From contig NZ_WOCA01000018.1 of the NCBI RefSeq assembly GCF_009728145.1, positions 1 through 64,000 on the forward strand: a DNA stretch of 64,000 nt. Direction: 5' to 3'. Made by a program: the position numbers and the translations under genes. Positions 54,020-61,100 of the stretch are shown in pieces (within the stretch, counting starts at the first letter, position 1; every line of letters starts with the position of its first letter). The DNA is from Ornithinibacillus caprae. GTDB taxonomy: Bacteria > Bacillota > Bacilli > Bacillales > Amphibacillaceae. The notes under the pieces are model-generated. The model searched no databases, was not told where the DNA came from, and worked only from the letters and a program-made list of their open reading frames with translations.

Positions 54020-54496
54020 ATGAAACATGCAAAAACATTAGGAATAAAATTAGTCGTAAATATTATCGTCGTTTACTCGATCTTTGGTATATTTGGCAAT
54101 GCTTCCTTAATTAATTTATTTTGGATTAGTTTACTTGTAACAGGAATCGCTTATTTGATTGGTGACCTTGTTATCCTTCCAAGATATGGGAATGCGATAG
54201 CAACTTTAGCAGACTTTCCACTGGCCTTTTTATCCTTGTGGATACTTGGAAGCCTATTATTAGCCGTTGGCACACCAATTGTAACTACGTCTTTATTTGC
54301 AGCATTTTTTATTAGTGTTGCGGAACCATTAATACATGCATATCTTGAAAGTCATGATACAGCGACGAAAAGTAATAGACCACCCATTCCAACCAGATTA
54401 CAAACGGAATTTGCTGAAGAGACAGATGCACAAGATATCATGAAGAAAAAGAAGAAAAAGAAAGACGATGATAGTAATTTTACAGGTTATTATTAA
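54020..54496 (+). CDS. YndM-family (DUF2512) membrane protein
   Basis: 158 residues from ATG 54020 (MKHAKTLGIKLVVNIIVVYS); the longer frame upstream is the repeat and leader. Four hydrophobic segments lie in residues 8-105, then a polar, basic tail ending MKKKKKKKDDDSNFTGYY. YndM-like proteins are conserved in Bacillus, with unknown function. AAGGAAGGG lies about 11 nt upstream. It is divergent from ctaB. Confidence 0.82.
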   Translation: MKHAKTLGIKLVVNIIVVYSIFGIFGNASLINLFWISLLVTGIAYLIGDLVILPRYGNAIATLADFPLAFLSLWILGSLLLAVGTPIVTTSLFAAFFISVAEPLIHAYLESHDTATKSNRPPIPTRLQTEFAEETDAQDIMKKKKKKKDDDSNFTGYY

Positions 54497-54508
54497 GGCA
54501 AATGTAAA

Positions 54509-54538
54509 GGGAAAAGGAGTTGATCCTTTTCCCATTTT
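54509..54538. terminator. Bidirectional terminator
   Basis: GGGAAAAGGA pairs with TCCTTTTCCC, followed by T on one side, between the convergent YndM and secreted-protein genes. Confidence 0.88.
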
Positions 54539-54879
54539 TAATCCCGGTGTTTTTCACTATGAATAATTTCTTCCAAAAAGGTTTCTGATTTGGTGTGATC
54601 GTGAATATCACAGTAATAGACAACCGTTTTTATACGATGCGAGATATGGCATGTTCGTTTGTGCCGAATGAAATTTTTCCAATATGTATATTCGTGCGTA
54701 CCGACCTCAATTATTTCATAGTCGGTACTATATTCTTTCCAGTTATGCTTTGTTTCAGCAGTATCTACATTTAATTTTTCCGCTGCAGCAGCTTCTGTAA
54801 CATCTACATTTAATGGTAAAAATGCCAGAAGTAGTGCTAGACCAGTCGCTAGAATTCCTCTTTTCAACTTGATCACCAC
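54538..54879 (-). CDS. Small secreted His/Cys-containing protein
   Basis: 113 residues with a signal peptide (LKRGILATGLALLLAFLPLN, cleavage near TEAAAA). The mature part has many aromatic and His residues and two cysteines (RTCHISH, YYCDIHDHTK), with HxH/DxH clusters that could bind a metal. The start is ambiguous: GTG 54879 lacks a clear ribosome site, and TTG four codons later (MKRGILATG) is an alternative. No family recognised. Confidence 0.6.
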   Translation of the reverse strand: MVIKLKRGILATGLALLLAFLPLNVDVTEAAAAEKLNVDTAETKHNWKEYSTDYEIIEVGTHEYTYWKNFIRHKRTCHISHRIKTVVYYCDIHDHTKSETFLEEIIHSEKHRD

Positions 54880-54968
54880 ATTCTTTTTGGGATTTAATAC
54901 CTAACACTACATTACTTTTTCCTGAAAAACATTAAAATATACATTTGGGCTAAGTATATCCAAATTAA

Positions 54969-54998
54969 AAGGGATCACCTCATATAAGATGATCCCTT
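54969..54998 (-). terminator. Terminator downstream of the giant protease gene
   Basis: AAGGGATCA pairs with TGATCCCTT, with A/T runs on both sides. It lies 160 bp beyond the minus-strand protease stop, after repeat copy B. Confidence 0.82.
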
Positions 54999-55015
54999 AA
55001 AAATTTATCCCATAT

Positions 55016-55152
55016 AACGTGCAGTAAGACCCCCACACTTCAAACCTACGAGGAGAAACCAAGGAGGTTAAGTGGGGGATCAACTGCCCGTAAATGTCCG
55101 ATTCGTTCATCTAACAATCAGTGGAGGAAGAAGAAAAGCCCCACTGATTGAA
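55016..55152 (-). repeat. Dispersed two-hairpin element, copy B
   Basis: On the minus strand, hairpin 1 is CAATCAGTGG (55141-55150 arm) with CCACTGATTG (55115-55124 arm), a perfect 10-bp stem. The 25-nt linker (55091-55115) differs from copy A at one base. Hairpin 2 is formed by 55022-55040 and 55070-55086. Located 8 bp from the giant protease stop codon, in its 3' untranslated region. Confidence 0.82.
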
Positions 55153-55159
55153 GATTCCT

Positions 55160-58100
55160 TTATCTAGACTTACCAGCCTTTGCTTTTACAGTAACTAGCA
55201 TTGGCTCACTTCGAACGGTTGCATCTTCTCTAACAACCTCTGCAAACAATTCATAGGTACCTTCGTCCAAATTAAGTTTTGTGGTAAATACTCCACTTGG
55301 ATTTGTTGTCACTTCAGCAATTTGTTGGCCATCAGTCATAATCCGAAGAGTTGTATTTGGATCTGCTTTACCACCAACAACGATTTGTCCATTACCACGG
55401 AATTCATCCTCATCCTTTTTCCATTGCGGCTGACTTGGTAACTCTGTTTCTGCATCTTTCGCCCATTCAACTGCTTGAACAAATAGTTGTGTTCCTTCCT
55501 CAGTCCAACCTCGATTCGGACCAACCATATTATTTACTTCAAAAGCTGACAATAACAGGTGTACATGGTCGTTACTTCGGAATGAGTATGCAATGGAATC
55601 GCCTTTTTCTTCCGAATCAACCTTTACGTTTCCAATAATTTTTCCTTGATAATCCTTGAATGTAGCATACGGACTTTTCTCTGCTAATACCTGAATTGAT
55701 TCTGTGTCAAACCCTGCAAAAATTGGATGATCAAGATCACCGGAGATCATTACGTCTCCTTCATTGTAGCCTTGTTGGTCCATACTTGGATTACCTAACG
55801 TTTCACCAAGTAATCGAATTGAACCATCTGTACCCCAGGTATCTAAGAACACAAGGCTTGTTTGATGTTCATCACTAGCTTGCACCAATGCTTCCATGTC
55901 CTCAACCGTTCCCTTACTGGAGTTAACGATAATAATATCGTAAAGGTTCGTATGATCAATAACACTCCAGTCTGTTTCCTCAGCAGCTAAATTATTTTCC
56001 TGTAATAACGAACTTAATTCCCCTTTATAATCACCTAGAACAGCTATGTTATAGGAGCTAATCGTGACATTTAATTCTGTGTTCTGACCATTTTCTATCG
56101 TAACCGTCTCAACTACTGGATGATATCCTTCTTTATTAAAGGTAACCTCATATGTTCCCTCTAATAGCTCGGCAATTTGATAGTTTCCATCCTCGTCCGT
56201 CACAGAAGTGAATTCCATGCCGGTTTCTACTTCTTCAGCAGTTATAGAAACATCTTGTAATCCCTCACCAGAAGATTGTTCCATCACCTGTCCATATAAC
56301 GTCATTTGTTCCGATTCTTCTAATGTAAAGTTCAATTCTACTACATCGCCGACATTTTCGACCATTACTGTCTCCTGAACTGGCTCATAACCAATAGCTT
56401 GAACCGATACCATATGTTCTCCAATTCCCACACCAATAGTATATCTTCCTTGGTCATTCGTCTGAACAGAAATATTGGCTTCTTCAATCATAACAGTTGC
56501 TCCAGCTATTGGATCTCCTTCCGCTGTCTGAACCACACCATTGATTTCTCCAAGAGATGCATTTAGTGCCCAGTCAATTGCATTGATATAAATTGTACGA
56601 GCATCTTCTGTCCATCTATTTTCAGGGCTTCCATAAGAACTTGATGCAAGGCTTCCTAATAAAACATGGACATGGTTGCTGGACCTGAAATCATATGCTA
56701 AACCAGAACCGATGCGACCTTCCTCAGGATGCGTAATATCTGCAATCGTTGTACCACTATAGTTTTCAAATACAGCATATTGTTGATTTGCTCCTTCATT
56801 TACTAATACATCAATTGTATCATCAACACTATACCCTCTAAAGATAGGGTGTTCTTCCAATACTCTATATTCAATAACATTTGGTACAAAACCAGTCGAA
56901 GTTGACTCAGGATCTCCATAGTAATCACGTAAATGGTTGATTGATCCTGCCCCAAATTGATTAGCAAATATCATGCTAACCTGAGCATCGTCGGCAGCAT
57001 CAATTAGTTCCGTAAAGTCTGTTTCACTCATACTAAATGCAGAATCATTAAAGATAACTAGCGCAAAATCGGCAATATTTTCTTTTACTAATCCATGTTC
57101 GTCTCGATCAAATGGAGTAATTTCATACCCATTTTCTTCTAAGAATGGGATAAGACGATTATGATTCAGTGAAGATCCGATCAATGCAATGGCTTCGGAA
57201 TCCTGTAAAGATACATGTACGCTTGTTGTCTCATTCGCTTCAATCGTTACATCCAATGATTGCGGCTGATAACCTGCTGCTGTTACACGAACCTCATAGC
57301 TACCTTCTGGAATTGCTAATGTAAACATACCTTCTGAATCGGTCTCGGCTAACAAAGGAGTTCCAAGTACTTCTACAGTAGCACCTTCGATTAAATCTCC
57401 ACTAGCATTTGCTCGAATTTCTCCAGTTAGTTCTCCAATATTTTCTGATTGAAGAACGAAGCCCTCTTCTACTACTTCTCCATTCGTAACTGTCACTTCA
57501 AAACTATCGGATTGATGACCAAAGGCATCAATTTGAAGCGTATACGTTCCTTCAGGTAGACCTAAGAAGAAATTTCCTTCTCGGTCCGTCATTACTGAAT
57601 GTCCTGTTTCTTCTACAGTCACTTCAGCTTGAATGGATTGCTCACGTTCGTTTGTCACCTGACCTCTTATTTCCCCAGCAAAGCTTTCATTATTTTCAAT
57701 TGCCCACAAGATCGCATTATTAATGATTCTTTCACGATTTTCATCAAAATGAGCATCCTCTGGGTGGAAGCCATATCCAATTGTCATACCACCAAGTAAG
57801 ATTTCTACACTTCCTGTGGTACGTCCTTTAAATCCGACCATATAACCGTCTTCTTCGACACCTTCTTTATCATAATCAGCAAGGATCGTTCCTGTATACT
57901 CATCAAAACCGTAGTAATATCCGGAATTAGCTGTGTATTCAAAGGTTTCATCTACACCTTCAAAGATTGGGTGATCTTCTAAAATTTGTGCAGTTAATGT
58001 ACCTGAACCACTTCCACGATATTCAACTCCAGGATCTCCAAGATAATCAATTAGGTAACGGATACTTCCACGACCACCATGTTGTCCTGTCCAGATAACC

Positions 58101-61100
58101 GATGTTTCGGATTCATCTAACGCTTCAACAAAATCTCTAAATGTGTCTTCATCTGGGATTAAACTATTATTATAGTCAGAGTTAGCAAATACAACATCTA
58201 CTTCATCCAACATTTCTAAGTCATCATAGAACATGGAAACCGTATGATAACCACGATTCTCTAAATATTCAGCTAACGTCGTAGCAGAAGAAGACTGGGC
58301 ATCCACGATTATTCCTACCGTTGGGGATGGCCTTAAATTAATATCTAGTGATTTAGTTTCACTTGGTTCAATTTCAACCGTAAGATTTTCCTGTAAGAAA
58401 TCATCCTTTGTAATAACCACTTCATATGTTCCTGGTTCTAGTACATCGATTCGGTAATAGCCCTGTGCATCTGTCGTTGCTTCCCTAGGATAGCCAATAA
58501 CGTCAATATGCACATCTTCTACCGCATCCATTAACGCACTATTGGTGACAAATCCTTCAAGTGCTCCTACATTACTTTTTTCTTTCATATTAACTATCAA
58601 TGGTTCAATGGATTCGTTCACTTGAATTTCAAACGTTTCTGTATCATAACCATATGCAGTGATTGTAACAATCGCTTTACCGTCAGGAGATGCAATACTA
58701 AAGTCTGCATCCTCTTTCGTTGTATATTCTGTCAATGTTGTTCCGTTCACTTCAACTGTTACTTCTGCATCAAGCGCCTGACCATTCTCATCAGTAACTG
58801 AACCACTAATTACATTAAATTGTTCATATGCAGCCCAAATGACTGCATCCACAAACATATGAAGCCCTGCTTCTGTGTAATCCTCGCCAGTATGAGCTAA
58901 GGCGATACTATGACCACTCATTAACAGCTCAAGACTGTCTCCTGTTCTAGGTTTATACGCTACCCCTAAACCATGTGAATCATTATTTTCCTCATGTTTA
59001 ATATCCGCAAGCGGAAAACCTGAATACTCATCAAATGCAGTCACTCGGCTTCCATTTTGATAGAGAATATTTACCGATTCTCCAGGTTCATGATCACCAA
59101 AAATCGGATGACTTTCATGGACCACATACTGAGCTGCACTTGAACGAACATTAATTCTTTCTCTTAAAGCAGGATCTTCTCGCAAGCTATTTAGATGTTG
59201 AATTCCACCACCACTAAAGTACGTATCGCCATAAATAACACTGACACCATGTTCATCAGCAGCTTGTTCAAATGCATTAAAGTTTGTTTCGTTTATGCTA
59301 CTACCATTATTAAAATAAACCACATCATAGTTTTCAATTTCATCTGCTAGCGTAGAAATGGATGTATAATTTGTAGTTGAAATATTAACCCCAGACAAAA
59401 TCCATTCTAGGTTATCTGAGCTATACGTCCTATCACCTAATATAGCAACACTCGGTGCTGGCGTAAGCTCTTGATTTACCTCTAATGATGCACCAGTAAC
59501 CTCAAATGTGTCAGTTGCAAGCACATAATTTTCATGGTTAAACGAAATGGTATACGTATCAGCAGCTAAATCCGTAAATTCATAGTATCCATTACTAGAC
59601 GTAGTTGCTTCAACTATAACCTCGCCATCAGCATTAGCCAGAACGACAGTTACATCTCCAATTGGGCTTGCTGAATTTGAATCTGTTACTAATCCTGTCA
59701 ACTGCCCTTCATGTGACGCAACTAATTCAATCGTTTCTGAACGCACTTCACCATGTACAAATTCAACCTCAATAACTTGGGTTTCATATCCAGACAAGCG
59801 AACTTCTACCTCGAATACTCCTTCATCGTGATAAATGGAAAATTGACCATTCCCATCTGTATTAGCATGAACACCTGTTTCAAGCACCTCAACTCTAGCT
59901 TCAATCGGGTTACCTTGTTCATCTACCACCTGTCCATCTAGTTGCCCAAAGGTTGAATCCTCAATCAGATAGGAAACACCGTTAAGTAGAATTTCATGTT
60001 GATCTGGCAGCCAATTCTGAGTTGGAGAGTTCCAGGATGCAACTGCATGTGTTGCAAGCAAAAGATGTGCACTATCATCAGAAACTGGTTTATATGCAAC
60101 TCCTGTACCAACTTCACCTAATCGGCCACTTCCTAAGGTTGCTAGACTTCGACCAGAATACCCATTAAACCAAGTGGCTTTTCCACTATTCATTAAGGTT
60201 ACTCGATCACCAACAGATTTATCTCCAAAAATAGGATGCTCTTGTTCAATGATTAGGGATATTCTTGTATCCGTATGATCACTTTGTAATGTTCTTGGAT
60301 CCCCATAAATCTCTGATATATCTTCAATGGAACCATAGTTTGGCCCCCATGTATCAGCAAATACTACGCTGACACCTTGAGCCTTCGCTTCTTCTAGTAA
60401 TGCATCCATATCCGCTTCATCTGGTGTCCAACCTCCAGAAGTATACGCACCATTTAAATAAACAACTTCGTAATTTGATAGTTCCCCTACAATTGTATCC
60501 CATTCACTTTCTTCCGCTGGGATTCCATTTTGATTTAATAGATTACTTACCGTAGAATCATAGTCATTCAATACAGCAACATCAATCGGATCTAATCCAA
60601 GATTTACTTCTGTCATTTGACCAGCAACTACTTCTACGGTTTCCTTCGTATCTACATATCCACTAGCCTGGAGAACTAATTGATAAGTCCCCTCAAAGAC
60701 CTCAGCAAATGTAAAGACACCTTCTTCATTAGTAGTTGCCTCAAGGCCTGAATCTTGAATGACGACAGTTACATCGGAAACTGCTTCACCGGAACGATTG
60801 TCTACAATTTGACCTGACAGCTGACCTTCCTGAACGACATCTAACGAATAGGTTTTGTTATGAACATATCCAGATTGAAACTCCATTGTTTCATGGACTT
60901 GCTCTAATCCATATTTACCGATAGTAACATCATATTCTCCTGGTAAAACAACCAGTTCAAACTTACCTTCTTCATCAGCTTCTGCTTTTAAGTCTGTTCC
61001 TTGAACTCGCGCAATCCCAGATACGGGGTTTCCTTGTGTGTCTTCAATTATTCCCGAAAGGACACCTGGAGAGGAGAATGTTTTAACCCCTGTCTGCGTT

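Noticed and set aside
57599-59941. Short plus-strand frames inside the protease gene
   Set aside because: Shadow frames of the conserved minus-strand coding sequence.
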